Positions 1-8,292 of a DNA stretch of 64,000 nt are shown here, in pieces (position 1 is the first letter of the stretch; every line of letters starts with the position of its first letter). The notes below the pieces were generated by a model. That model did no database searches and was not told the DNA's origin. It saw only the letters and a program-made list of their open reading frames with translations. The position numbers were made by a program, and so were the translations under genes. The stretch comes from Bacillota bacterium (GTDB lineage: Bacteria > Bacillota > Clostridia > Lachnospirales > CAG-274): contig JAFUAF010000010.1 in NCBI GenBank assembly GCA_017460805.1, positions 62,001 through 126,000 of the forward strand. The letters run 5' to 3'.

Positions 1-212
1 TCCGTGTCCTTCGGCACTATCGCAAGCATCTTCTCCCAGCGCTCACAGCCGTATTCGTCCATGCTGTCTGCAAAACACTCGTCAAGGATAAGATCTCCCT
101 TTCCGAAAAGCAAAGTCAGTTCGGGCTCTTCCGCCTTGTGTATCTGTAAAAACTCGTAGACCTTTTGTAAAATATCGGGCAGGTAACCCGTTAAATGTAC
201 CTCTCTTGCCAT
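1..212 (-). CDS. xkdU: Phage tail protein, XkdU/DUF2313 family (3' part cut by window edge)
   Basis: The ATG lies at 210-212 and overlaps the stop codon of the upstream baseplate J gene (TAATG), so the two are translationally coupled. The visible 70 residues start MAREVHLTGYLPDIL, and an internal RWEKML segment is typical of the DUF2313 (YmfQ/XkdU) family, which sits after the baseplate J protein in PBSX and Mu-like phages and helps build the baseplate wedge. The gene runs off the left edge, so completeness cannot be judged. Gene order fixes the assignment more than similarity does. Confidence 0.8.
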   Translation of the reverse strand, partial: MAREVHLTGYLPDILQKVYEFLQIHKAEEPELTLLFGKGDLILDECFADSMDEYGCERWEKMLAIVPKDT

Positions 213-1294
213 TATCCAAGCACCTCGCCCTCAAAAGTCGAAGCGGAAATATCAATAATGCTGTCCCTGTCAAGCACAAAATTCTGCGCCTGCCCGTTTA
301 TTTCTATATCCGCAATATCCACAATGCCCTCGATATTCAGAAGCCTTGCGCCAAGCTGCATGATAAAAACGGTTATGCCGCTGCTCATCCAAGCCTTGTT
401 AAGTTCCGAAAGATAATCCCGTACTTCCGCAAGTATCAGACTTTTAAGCGCCTCAAAATCATATCCGTCGGCATAAGTAATGTCTGCCGTGATATTAAGC
501 TCCGTTTCGTTCACGCCCACCACAGTTACCTGATGCCCGATAGGCGCAATGCCAATCCCCTCGCCGCTGTTGGGTATCGGGTCTACCGCCGTTTGTATAT
601 CGTCCACCAAAGCAGAAGACGGCACACCGAAACTGCTGTCCTGTATCACTAATTTCACAGTACCCGCACCGTTCCAGTCCGCCGCCTTGTACACCTTTAC
701 ACCGCCGACACCCGCAAGCGCAAGCACTTTCTGCTTGTAATCCGCCACATTTCCGCCAAAAGCCTGACTCTGTAAACTTGCCATGTACCGAGCCCGAAAG
801 ACCTCCGTGTCCTCCTCGTCTTCGCCCGGCACAAGCAGTTCAACCAAACGCGCACTCTCCAACCCCTGTATGTACTCAATGGGTATCAATACCCCGAACG
901 TCCCGTTCGGTGCCGCCCCCGCTGTTTCACACCTCATTCGCCATAAGCCGCTTTCAAGCTTTTCAACGGCACAATAATTAAATTTGCCGCAGCTGAATCT
1001 TTTGTTTGAAATATCAATATCCGTCGGTAAAATTTCCGCCGCAAATTCGCCAAAACCCGCCTCTTTCGGTGACAGACCTCTCTCTGCCGCACGTTTTATC
1101 AGATACTGCCTTGTCGCAGTATCGGCAAAAGCCTCGTTCAAAACCGTTTCCAGTTCCAGATACATCAGCTGTATCTCTACCGCCGCAGGCGCAAGTGCAT
1201 CCCATATAATACTGCCCTCGCGCTTATCCACATCGGTATTTACTCTCCTGAGCATACGCTGCATAACAATATCAAAAGTCATGTCCTCAAACAC
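212..1294 (-). CDS. xkdT: Baseplate J-like protein (XkdT family)
   Basis: This 360-residue protein matches the baseplate J (Mu gp47/XkdT) family in length and layout. The N-terminus (FEDMTFDIVMQRML, then VDKREGSIIWDALAP) is the family hallmark, and a middle barrel region carries GNVADYKQKVLALAGV. The protein forms the wedge that joins tail tube and fibres and takes part in sheath contraction. The start is GTG (1292-1294), with a GGGAGG site 8-9 bases upstream inside the end of the previous gene. It lies in the ordered late operon xkdP-Q-R-S-T-U. Confidence 0.9.
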   Translation of the reverse strand: MFEDMTFDIVMQRMLRRVNTDVDKREGSIIWDALAPAAVEIQLMYLELETVLNEAFADTATRQYLIKRAAERGLSPKEAGFGEFAAEILPTDIDISNKRFSCGKFNYCAVEKLESGLWRMRCETAGAAPNGTFGVLIPIEYIQGLESARLVELLVPGEDEEDTEVFRARYMASLQSQAFGGNVADYKQKVLALAGVGGVKVYKAADWNGAGTVKLVIQDSSFGVPSSALVDDIQTAVDPIPNSGEGIGIAPIGHQVTVVGVNETELNITADITYADGYDFEALKSLILAEVRDYLSELNKAWMSSGITVFIMQLGARLLNIEGIVDIADIEINGQAQNFVLDRDSIIDISASTFEGEVLG

Positions 1295-1687
1295 TTAAAA
1301 CACCTCCCTTTGCGCCGTCACACTTCCCTCCGTGGTGTCCACAGTAAAGCTGACCGACAGCTTGTTTTTGTTCCTTGTAAAATTAAAATCATGCACAGCC
1401 GTTATCCTCTCGTCCTGCATAAGCGCTTCCGTTATCTTCTGTTCGACCAGCGCATACACATAAAGCCCGTCCATTATCTTGTCAAGCTCCGTACCGTAAT
1501 TTGTGCTGTAAATGATATGTAAAAATCTGTCGGTCATAAGAATTTTATAAACTGCCTGCCGAAGGGCCGCAAGCCCGTCCGCATATCCTTTTATCCTGTC
1601 ATTTTCCATATCCAGCGCATAAGTTTTAGTCGGATACAATACCACCTTTTCCACATTTCTAAGTCCCGTAAATTCATCAGGCACCAT
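1295..1687 (-). CDS. xkdS: XkdS-like baseplate protein (DUF2634)
   Basis: This 130-residue protein is the XkdS/DUF2634 member of the PBSX-type tail operon and is the functional analogue of gp25-like baseplate wedge proteins. The segment LTDRFLHIIYSTNYGTELD is the typical central motif (peptide YSTNYG and following acidic residues). The 5' end overlaps the DUF2577 gene by 11 bases, and the 3' end abuts the baseplate J start. Both are signs of a tightly coupled operon. No anomaly is seen. Confidence 0.85.
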   Translation of the reverse strand: MVPDEFTGLRNVEKVVLYPTKTYALDMENDRIKGYADGLAALRQAVYKILMTDRFLHIIYSTNYGTELDKIMDGLYVYALVEQKITEALMQDERITAVHDFNFTRNKNKLSVSFTVDTTEGSVTAQREVF

Positions 1688-1961
1688 TTTTACTCTCTCC
1701 TTTCATCACTTCCAGAATATAAAATCTCTGCCCGCCCTGCATCTGCAAAAGCACCAGCCTGTCGCCCTTTTCAAGCCCGTCAAGTTTGTTGTTCTCAATA
1801 AAAAAAGCCCTTGTCACAGGCTTCTTCTGCTCGGTCTGTATCAAAAGACCTCCCTCTTCACTTTCATCCCTCACCACCTTTGCAAACATCATCTCCAGCG
1901 GGTATGACTGCCGCACGGCCTCCACCGCCGCGCGCTTTATCAAACTTAAAATATCATTCAT
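1677..1961 (-). CDS. xkdR: XkdR-like tail protein (DUF2577)
   Basis: This 94-residue protein has the length and position of XkdR (DUF2577). It carries a small OB/SH3-like core with GDRLVLLQMQGGQRFYILE near the C-terminus, as in other members. It is assumed to be a tail or baseplate hub accessory factor. The start ATG overlaps the stop of the xkdQ-like gene as ATGA, so translation is coupled. The assignment rests mainly on synteny plus the C-terminal motif. Confidence 0.8.
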   Translation of the reverse strand: MNDILSLIKRAAVEAVRQSYPLEMMFAKVVRDESEEGGLLIQTEQKKPVTRAFFIENNKLDGLEKGDRLVLLQMQGGQRFYILEVMKGESKNGA

Positions 1962-3409
1962 CTGAACTCACCGCCTCTTCCGCTGCATTTAACGTCCATA
2001 AAATGTTCTCCGTTTTTAAATCTGTGTATAACGCTCTCCGCCGTCATTTCCGCAGACAAAATAATATCCCCGAGATCCATGCTCACAAATAAAATACTTC
2101 CGCCGCGCACTTTCAAATCGCCAAACACATTTTTAAGCGTCAGCTTTCTTTCAAGCAAATTGTACTTTTCCAAAAGCGTCCTGCCCTTCAAATTCACATC
2201 CGCATCCTTATCTGACAGCCTTTCATAATACTGCAATAACCCCCAGTTCGTCTGATTTTCGGCTCCATTGAAGATATAAAACTCCCTTTCGCCAGTTTCA
2301 TCATTGTCAACTGACAATTTTATCCTGTCATAAACATTGTCAATGCTTGTGCTGTAATCATACCCCTGTATCTGTGTCTCATCCACATAAATATCGGTTT
2401 TCAGGCTTTCCCTCGGCTTTAAACATATTTCCCCGAAATCGTCATACATCACATAACCTTTTCCCGTGCGCTCATACGTCAGTTCCGCTGCCTTTGATAG
2501 AATATCAAACAGCGTGCCCTCTTCCATGCGCCTCTCTATCACATATTCCGTATCGGCAATATCCCCAAGCCTTAAATTATAGTCCTCGGCGATCATTTTC
2601 AAAAGCTCACTGTACTTTTTGTTTTCATATATATAACTGTCCTTGTTTTTAAAATATCTCAGCTGGTCGTAGGCTGTCACATTTATAAAATTTCTGTCCG
2701 TCCTCGACTTTGTAAAAACATATCCGTAAAATACATTTTCGCCGTTTACCCTCAGTCTGACCGGGCTTCCCTCCCGAAAATCAATTATCTCATCTTTCAT
2801 CACACAAAATTTCAGACTTGACGGACTTCCCGTTTTTTCCGTGGTATAGGTTATCTCCCCCTTTACAACAGGCGCATAAATAAGCTCGTTTTCTATCAGC
2901 AATTCGCAGAACGTTTCTCCCTCGCTCTCCAAGCCGTAAAGTTTCCCGAATCGGTAAACACCCTCGCGGCCCGTCACACTTTTTACGACCGAACTTGTTA
3001 TCTCCTTTTTCTCGGTCCTTTTGGCTGCCGCCGTCACTCCTGCACCGTTTCCCGCGCCCTCGGGCTTCACGCCGCCCTGCCAGCCCCAGCCCCTGAAATT
3101 GGGTATGGAAGAAATGCCGCACACATAGACCGTCTTTGCGGGATTTATACATTGCCCGCCGCCTATACTGAGCGCAACATGGCCGACCGACGGGTCCGTT
3201 CCGTTAAAATAGACCGCCGCTCCCGCAGGAATATTATTTTTATCGGCAGAAACACACCACTTGCGGTAAGCCTCCGTTGCCGTGCCAGCACTGCCGTAGA
3301 TACCGCCCGCCTCATAACATAACCTCACAAATCTCTGGCAATAGCCGTCAAATTCCGAAGTGCCTATCTTGCTCTTTGCATAAGAAATGATCTTGTCCGT
3401 CTGCGTCAA
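1958..3409 (-). CDS. xkdQ: XkdQ-like tail hub protein with N-terminal NlpC/P60- or CHAP-type peptidase domain
   Basis: I place the start at TTG 3407-3409, overlapping the xkdP stop as TTGA, with a strong AAAGGGGGC site 6 bases upstream (483 residues). Residues 1 to about 135 look like a cysteine peptidase or amidase fold: Cys24 in DGYCQRFVR and His77 in SVGHVALSIGGG would be the catalytic pair. The remainder (from about residue 160) is the XkdQ/DUF3751-like phage hub protein (gpD/gp27-like barrel). PBSX XkdQ has about 325 residues and lacks the enzyme, so this is a fusion of a murein hydrolase with the tail hub. It probably opens peptidoglycan during injection. Confidence 0.85.
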   Translation of the reverse strand: MTQTDKIISYAKSKIGTSEFDGYCQRFVRLCYEAGGIYGSAGTATEAYRKWCVSADKNNIPAGAAVYFNGTDPSVGHVALSIGGGQCINPAKTVYVCGISSIPNFRGWGWQGGVKPEGAGNGAGVTAAAKRTEKKEITSSVVKSVTGREGVYRFGKLYGLESEGETFCELLIENELIYAPVVKGEITYTTEKTGSPSSLKFCVMKDEIIDFREGSPVRLRVNGENVFYGYVFTKSRTDRNFINVTAYDQLRYFKNKDSYIYENKKYSELLKMIAEDYNLRLGDIADTEYVIERRMEEGTLFDILSKAAELTYERTGKGYVMYDDFGEICLKPRESLKTDIYVDETQIQGYDYSTSIDNVYDRIKLSVDNDETGEREFYIFNGAENQTNWGLLQYYERLSDKDADVNLKGRTLLEKYNLLERKLTLKNVFGDLKVRGGSILFVSMDLGDIILSAEMTAESVIHRFKNGEHFMDVKCSGRGGEFR

Positions 3410-4092
3410 GCTATCGCCCCCTTTATCTTCAGCACGGTATCGGGATATATCCACCAGCCGTTGCTGCTGCTTGCCCTGCCGTACTTTTTGGCGGCCGCCT
3501 CTATCACATCCGAATTTTCATCATATATCTCCTGCCACCTGCTGCCGTCTCCTAAAAATCTCTTTGCAATACCCCATAAAGTATCGCCCCGCACTATCGT
3601 GTATTCCCTGTCCGCACTCTCCGTTTCCCTCTGCGGCTGTGACACCACCGCCGCCGTATCGCCGTCCGCACTCTCACTCACCACAACAGTCTTTTTAAAA
3701 ACATATTCCTTTAATTTCAGCGAAGCAACATAGTCGCATCCCTCGCTTGTACTCTCACTCACGGAATAGTCCTCCAGACTGCAAAACATTACAGTCCTCC
3801 CGTATTCGCCCCTTTCAATGCAAAACATAAATTTCTTCTTTTCGTTTTTAAGCCGCTCAAACAGCCCCAAAAAATATTGTGCATTTAAATACCCGCTTTC
3901 GTATAATGAAAACGGGTAATTTTTGTTGGGCAAAAGGCAGTCAAAACTTATCTCCGTCAGCCCTTTCATATTCAAAATATTGTATTCCGACCCGTCCGCA
4001 AGATCGACCGTGGTGTTTTTGTTCTTCACCTTTATCGTCACCTTTGACGGCGTAACGGGCAGCAGCGCCCCATCAATAAAAAAATAGTACAT
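3406..4092 (-). CDS. xkdP: LysM-containing tail protein (XkdP/gp53-like)
   Basis: This 228-residue protein has an N-terminal tail-tube-initiator-like region and a C-terminal LysM domain (about residues 165-226: YTIVRGDTLWGIAKRFLG, then WQEIYDEN and the closing DTVLKIKG). This is the canonical XkdP arrangement, in which LysM probably docks the tail or baseplate hub to peptidoglycan or to the tape measure. It follows the tape-measure gene by 21 bases and overlaps the next gene by 4 bases. No frameshift is seen. Confidence 0.9.
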   Translation of the reverse strand: MYYFFIDGALLPVTPSKVTIKVKNKNTTVDLADGSEYNILNMKGLTEISFDCLLPNKNYPFSLYESGYLNAQYFLGLFERLKNEKKKFMFCIERGEYGRTVMFCSLEDYSVSESTSEGCDYVASLKLKEYVFKKTVVVSESADGDTAAVVSQPQRETESADREYTIVRGDTLWGIAKRFLGDGSRWQEIYDENSDVIEAAAKKYGRASSSNGWWIYPDTVLKIKGAIA

Positions 4093-4113
4093 AAAGCCAC
4101 TCCTTTCCTTTTA

Positions 4114-5406
4114 TCAATACGCATATACACCCTCTGCCGCTGTCGTTATCGCTTCACGAAGCCTGTTTGCAAACTCGTCCATTATCTCGTCAACATCCGT
4201 TTCCGATGTGATGTTGTTTGTAATGCTTCCGCTCTCAAAAACGACCTCGACCCTCTTCTCGCCTCCCGCACCAAACGACGGCTCGGTATATATCTCCTCT
4301 ACACTCGGTATATCCCCGATAAAATACTCACTCTCCATACCTGCCGCACGCTTCGCAGGCATAATATCCTCTCCGAAAGCCTCCGCCATCCTCGACACTA
4401 TCTCGTCAGACCTCGCCTGCCGCCTTTCCTCACTTTCCCAAACTTGGCTATTATAAACATCCTTCATTGTCTGTACTTCATGGCCTGAATAACTTTCCCT
4501 AACAAAAAAACTCATTATCCTGTCATTTTTCTCGAAAGTGTCAACGCCTTTTGATACCACATCCTCCGCAATGTTTCTCCTTATCGGGATCAATTCAAAT
4601 ATTTCATTTATTTTTTCCCTTGTTTTATCAATCAACATTTTGAATTTATCTATCGGTTCTGTTTTTCCATCCGATATTTGTTCCATAAGCATAAAATTGT
4701 TTTCGTATCTTCTTTCCGCCGCTCTTCCCATACTCGGATAAACTTCTTTTACGATCTCCTCTCCCAAAACAGAAAAGCTGTTCTTTAATTCTGCAACAGT
4801 CCCCTGCGGACTATTGCTGACCGTTTCATACATACCGCCGACATTTTGATTCAGTACCTCACTTATTACCGCCGCACTTCTCATATCATCCGACATATCC
4901 TTATAAATTCCCGTATACCGATCTTCGGGAACAAGCTTTTCAATAACGGCTTTTTGTGCATCGCTTATTCTGAAACCGTTTTGCTCCGTTTCGGCATAAT
5001 CACCTTTTGCTATCCTGCCTATGCTGTCCGCAAACCTTGCCATAGTGCCCGCGTCCACAGCACCGCCGCCCGACATTCCCGCCGCATAATCACTCAATGT
5101 GTCCATCATTGAAGCAACGGCATTTGCATCATCAAAATACTTTGATAAATCCATTGCCCCTTCTATCATGGTTTCATCTGTATAAATTCCTTTATCTTGT
5201 ATATTCTCTGCTTTTTCTTTTATAAGCGTATAACTTCCGATATCCCTATTATATAAACCAACCGCAAGTTTCCTTTGTGTATTTAATTGTTGTTCATACA
5301 AATTTATGCTACCCGGAATATATCCCACCAATGTATCTATGACCCATTCAATAATTTTATTTTCAACCTTCCCGGCTGCTTTTTCAGTTAATTCAACTGC
5401 ATCCAT
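4114..5406 (-). CDS. xkdO: Short phage tail tape measure protein
   Basis: The start is ATG 5404-5406, with GGGAGG 8 bases upstream. The 430 residues include an MYETVSNSPQGTVAELKNSF segment, a hallmark of tape measures from Firmicute phages, and a C-terminus with NNITSETDVDEIMDEFANRL that matches the usual tape-measure tail (beta segment, then amphipathic helix). PBSX XkdO has over 1,300 residues, so this one is about a third of that. At about 0.15 nm per residue, which is general knowledge of tape measures, the tail would be near 65 nm. The gene is separated from the tail chaperone by four accessory genes, which is unusual. Confidence 0.8.
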   Translation of the reverse strand: MDAVELTEKAAGKVENKIIEWVIDTLVGYIPGSINLYEQQLNTQRKLAVGLYNRDIGSYTLIKEKAENIQDKGIYTDETMIEGAMDLSKYFDDANAVASMMDTLSDYAAGMSGGGAVDAGTMARFADSIGRIAKGDYAETEQNGFRISDAQKAVIEKLVPEDRYTGIYKDMSDDMRSAAVISEVLNQNVGGMYETVSNSPQGTVAELKNSFSVLGEEIVKEVYPSMGRAAERRYENNFMLMEQISDGKTEPIDKFKMLIDKTREKINEIFELIPIRRNIAEDVVSKGVDTFEKNDRIMSFFVRESYSGHEVQTMKDVYNSQVWESEERRQARSDEIVSRMAEAFGEDIMPAKRAAGMESEYFIGDIPSVEEIYTEPSFGAGGEKRVEVVFESGSITNNITSETDVDEIMDEFANRLREAITTAAEGVYAY

Positions 5407-5446
5407 CAATAACACCTCCCAATAAAAAAATGCCCCTTAAATCAAG

Positions 5447-5590
5447 AAGCACTTTTCTTATTACTTATTTTCTTCTTCGTCCGCAGTAAGGGCACACATA
5501 AACCCCGCCTATCCTCTCGATTTCCGTGCTGCCGCAGCCCTCACAAACAAGATTTTTCGGCTCGTCCTTATCTCCCAATTCGACAGACAT
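5447..5590. repeat. 144-bp direct repeat, copy 1 (partner at 8149-8292)
   Basis: The copy covers the last 42 codons of accessory gene A and 18 bases past its stop. It is identical to 8149-8292 except for one base (5582 G against 8284 A). It encodes the zinc-ribbon tail shared by the two proteins. Near-identity here against strong divergence elsewhere in the two genes points to recent gene conversion or module exchange. Confidence 0.95.
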
Positions 5591-6463
5591 CATTTTATCA
5601 TTTAGTTTACCTTTATTTCTTAAGTCCAAAATAATATCTTTTATACCCTTATAATTTTTTCCCAAATTCAAAACCGCATATTTTATTTCATCTTTGTTTG
5701 TATATGCCACGGAAAAAATACACTCACCGGAATTTGTTCTCAACTTTGTATCACATATTTTATCATATTCGATTTTATACATGACCCCCAAACTTGTTAT
5801 CATAATTTCATTATCCCCAAATCCAAGCCGACATCTCGCCTTTGGCTCTGTATTTAATCCGCTTATCACAGCACAATAAAACTCCTTTTTTAAATTTCTG
5901 CTCTGCTTTGATCTATCTTCTGCCAATGCTTGATCTGATGTCTTTTTCATATCCGCGGCAGCCACAAACAAAAAATTTTTTATTTGTTCAAGTCCTTTTT
6001 GTACCATATTGTTCAAGCTGAATTTAATGTCCTTTACATCAAAAAATTTAGGAAAGTAAACTAAAACAAAAATAAAAGGAACACCGCACAATACAACCGC
6101 CCATATCAAATACACCCCTATATTACAGCCTTTTGATATTATCATTCTAACAGCAAAAAACAAAGCAGACAAAATAGAATATATTGCTGCCGCCGCTGTC
6201 AGCACCTTGCCGTTGTCAGCAACATCTTTGCCATATTCCGAGGCCTTTATATGTTTTTCCCCTTTATGAATTAATAAAAAAGTACAGATAACGGGCAGCC
6301 ATGACAACAAAATAAACATTTCCGCTCCGGCTATCGCATCTTCAAGTGTATCATCAAATAAGCGAAACATTATCCATCCAAACCAAAAGGCTATTATATC
6401 AACAGCGAAAAAAAAGTCTGTTAATACTATATTCCTATTGACTTTCCTTTTTCCGTCATCCAT
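5465..6463 (-). CDS. Prophage accessory gene A: membrane protein with PH-like domain and C-terminal zinc ribbon
   Basis: The start is ATG 6461-6463 (MDDGKRKVNR) with AAGGGGGGA upstream; the result has 332 residues. The N-terminal half has about four hydrophobic segments, in two pairs (around residues 10-60 and 85-140). Residues 205-285 hold a PH-like beta domain shared with the three neighbouring genes (IMITSLGVMYKIEYDKICD). The C-terminus is a zinc ribbon, CEGCG then CPYCG, ending in GRRRK. It has its own promoter (6483-6511), which is typical of a moron. No function is recognised. Possible roles are superinfection exclusion or host envelope modification in the lysogen, which is inference. 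Confidence 0.75.
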   Translation of the reverse strand: MDDGKRKVNRNIVLTDFFFAVDIIAFWFGWIMFRLFDDTLEDAIAGAEMFILLSWLPVICTFLLIHKGEKHIKASEYGKDVADNGKVLTAAAAIYSILSALFFAVRMIISKGCNIGVYLIWAVVLCGVPFIFVLVYFPKFFDVKDIKFSLNNMVQKGLEQIKNFLFVAAADMKKTSDQALAEDRSKQSRNLKKEFYCAVISGLNTEPKARCRLGFGDNEIMITSLGVMYKIEYDKICDTKLRTNSGECIFSVAYTNKDEIKYAVLNLGKNYKGIKDIILDLRNKGKLNDKMMSVELGDKDEPKNLVCEGCGSTEIERIGGVYVCPYCGRRRK

Positions 6464-6482
6464 ACTATCCCCCCTTTGCTTC

Positions 6483-6511
6483 ATTCTACCACAAGCAATA
6501 TTCAAGGTCAA
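6483..6511 (-). promoter_or_regulatory. Promoter of accessory gene A
   Basis: The minus strand reads TTGACC, 17 bases, TAGAAT, and lies 20 bases upstream of the ATG. The last spacer bases (TTGTGG) are shared with the promoter of gene D, so the promoters were duplicated together with the genes. Confidence 0.8.
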
Positions 6512-6642
6512 CATCATTTTGGAATACATTTTCAAATATGTCTCTGCTATATTCTCTGCGCCCGTTCTTTCATTTTGCCATCCTTTTATGACCGTATTTT
6601 ATCTCCTTATCAGTCCTGTTTCCCCATAAATCGCCTCTAAAT

Positions 6643-6669
6643 AAAAACACTCCCTTAGGAAGCGTTTTT
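6643..6669 (-). terminator. Intrinsic terminator after accessory gene B
   Basis: An 11-bp stem (with one G-U pair and one mismatch) lies 3 bases past the stop of gene B, and the minus strand ends in a T run. It isolates gene B from gene A. Confidence 0.7.
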
Positions 6670-6672
6670 CTG

Positions 6673-7326
6673 TCACAACTCTGCTTTTGCTGTTTTCACC
6701 GCAAAAACACCGTTTTTCTTTATTCTATCAATATACTGTCTTGCTTTCAGCGGCGAATAAACCACTTCAACGGCAATATTCCCTATATTCCCGCTCTTGT
6801 CGTATGCAATAATAATATAATACTTTTTTTGCACATAACTTTTTTCCCTTATCCTGCCGCCAATTAAAGCACCCGCTGCTCCAAAAAGGACTCCGCCTGC
6901 CACAGCTGCTCCCGCACTTGAAACATACTGTTTTTGTATTTCCGTATCGGTCTGTAAAACAATATCATATATTTTTTCGTACTTTAATGTAAAGTCCGCA
7001 CCTGCCGAAGATATTTCCAATGCATCACTGCCAAAAATTATTTTACAATCTGCGTTCTCAGCGATTGGCAGTCCGCACACATGCTTACCTATTATCTCCA
7101 TTACTTTATTATTTTCAGCTTTTCCTTGGTCTTCTTCATTTTTCCCCTTGATATAACACCATAAAATTCTGGCCGTTATTATCAACGGTATCACAGTTAG
7201 GGCTATAATGAAAAAATTATATTCTTTAAAAAGAGCAATGTCATATATCAAAAAAAATATTGCGGCAGCATCCCATACAATAAGCGGTTTTAATAAACAT
7301 CCATACGCTGTTTTTTTATCATCCAT
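6673..7326 (-). CDS. Prophage accessory gene B: two-TM PH-like protein with glycine zipper
   Basis: I place the start at ATG 7324-7326 (MDDKKTAYG; 217 residues). The site upstream is only a weak GTGGGTG. Two hydrophobic segments fall near residues 14-55. The rest is a PH-like beta domain (ALEISSAGADFTLKYEKIYD) followed by a glycine-zipper stretch (AAVAGGVLFGAAGALIGGRI) and a second beta half. It is clearly homologous to gene C, and more distantly to A and D. It has a consensus promoter (7349-7377) and its own terminator, so it is an autonomous unit inside the late operon. Function is unknown. Confidence 0.75.
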   Translation of the reverse strand: MDDKKTAYGCLLKPLIVWDAAAIFFLIYDIALFKEYNFFIIALTVIPLIITARILWCYIKGKNEEDQGKAENNKVMEIIGKHVCGLPIAENADCKIIFGSDALEISSAGADFTLKYEKIYDIVLQTDTEIQKQYVSSAGAAVAGGVLFGAAGALIGGRIREKSYVQKKYYIIIAYDKSGNIGNIAVEVVYSPLKARQYIDRIKKNGVFAVKTAKAEL

Positions 7327-7348
7327 ACCAACACCCACTTTTTTCTTT

Positions 7349-7377
7349 ATTTTACCATAGGCAACAATTCCTGTCAA
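7349..7377 (-). promoter_or_regulatory. Promoter of accessory gene B
   Basis: A near-perfect sigma-A promoter on the minus strand: TTGACA, 17 bases, TAAAAT, placed 23 bases before the ATG. Its strength argues for expression without late-phage activation. Confidence 0.85.
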
Positions 7378-7408
7378 CAGCGGTTTCGGCAAACATAATT
7401 ATTCCTTT

Positions 7409-7498
7409 TCACAATGACGATAGCCGTATCTTTTCTGCCATCCCCATTATTTTTTTATAGTCATAATTTATTTCTGTACTTGTACTGCCTTTATCCAT
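7409..7498 (-). CDS. Possible 29-residue peptide gene
   Basis: A short frame (MDKGSTSTEINYDYKKIMGM and nine more residues) begins with ATG 6 bases after a GGGGGTG site, between the terminator of gene C and the promoter of gene B. The good ribosome site is the only support. It may equally be the N-terminal stub of a decayed gene. Confidence 0.35.
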   Translation of the reverse strand: MDKGSTSTEINYDYKKIMGMAEKIRLSSL

Positions 7499-7514
7499 AA
7501 AATCACCCCCAATA

Positions 7515-7540
7515 AAAAACACCCAATTAAGGGTGTTTTT
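7515..7540 (-). terminator. Intrinsic terminator after accessory gene C
   Basis: A perfect 10-bp stem (AAAAACACCC with its complement) has a 6-base loop. It starts 5 bases past the stop of gene C and ends in Ts on either strand. Confidence 0.85.
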
Positions 7541-7544
7541 GTTT

Positions 7545-8072
7545 TTATAATTCTACAGTATCATGTTTTATAAATAATCCGCTATTTTTAGCTTTTTCAA
7601 TACGTTTTTTCATAGCTAAACTTGATGTATCAAACTTAATAGCATTTTCAAGCACAATATAATCTACTGCATCATTTTTTTTGTAAGTAATAACCATATA
7701 ATCTGCTTTTACTCTTTTTTCTTTTATCCTGCCTCCTATTATTGCTCCGACAGTACCAAATAAAGCTGCTCCACCTATTGCGCCACCCACGCTTGATACA
7801 AATTGGCTTTCCTTTAACCGCAAGTTTTTTTCATTTAATATGTCTATACTGTAAATCTTAGAATATGACAAATTGAAGGTTTGCTCGGATGCAGTTATTG
7901 TAAGCTTATCTTCATCAAAAAATACTTCACACTCTATATTTTGCATCAAAGGAAGCCCCATAACATGTATAACAAAACATGTCCAGCTAATTTTTTCATC
8001 CCATGCTTTTAATTCTTCCATTTTGTTTTTTGTAGTTTCTTTCATCTCACTTAATTTTGACAAAAAAGACAT
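7545..8072 (-). CDS. Prophage accessory gene C: PH-like protein with glycine zipper
   Basis: The 175 residues start MSFLSKLSEMKE with AAGGGGGAA 9 bases upstream. The protein lacks the long N-terminal membrane segments of A, B and D. It keeps the PH-like core (LTITASEQTFNLSYSKIYSI) and the glycine-zipper stretch (GGAIGGAALFGTVGAIIGGR), which could insert in or bind a membrane. It is closest to gene B. A TAAAAT -10 box lies upstream (about 8119-8124) but I see no clear -35, unlike the other three. It is followed directly by a strong terminator. No family name is recognised. Confidence 0.75.
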   Translation of the reverse strand: MSFLSKLSEMKETTKNKMEELKAWDEKISWTCFVIHVMGLPLMQNIECEVFFDEDKLTITASEQTFNLSYSKIYSIDILNEKNLRLKESQFVSSVGGAIGGAALFGTVGAIIGGRIKEKRVKADYMVITYKKNDAVDYIVLENAIKFDTSSLAMKKRIEKAKNSGLFIKHDTVEL

Positions 8073-8148
8073 ATCCGGTTCCCCCTTTTGCTTTTTTCTG
8101 CTTTGTTCTTACTTATTTTATCGTGCCGATCCATTGATATAGCATATT

Positions 8149-8292
8149 AAGCACTTTTCTTATTACTTATTTTCTTCTTCGTCCGCAGTAAGGGCACACA
8201 TAAACCCCGCCTATCCTCTCGATTTCCGTGCTGCCGCAGCCCTCACAAACAAGATTTTTCGGCTCGTCCTTATCTCCCAATTCAACAGACAT
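8149..8292. repeat. 144-bp direct repeat, copy 2 (partner at 5447-5590)
   Basis: This copy encodes the identical zinc-ribbon C-terminus of accessory gene D and differs from copy 1 at a single base. Recombination between the copies would delete about 2.7 kb (genes B and C plus a hybrid). Confidence 0.95.

Noticed and set aside
6515..6640. Short frames upstream of accessory gene A
   Set aside because: All are interrupted within a few codons and look like decayed sequence.
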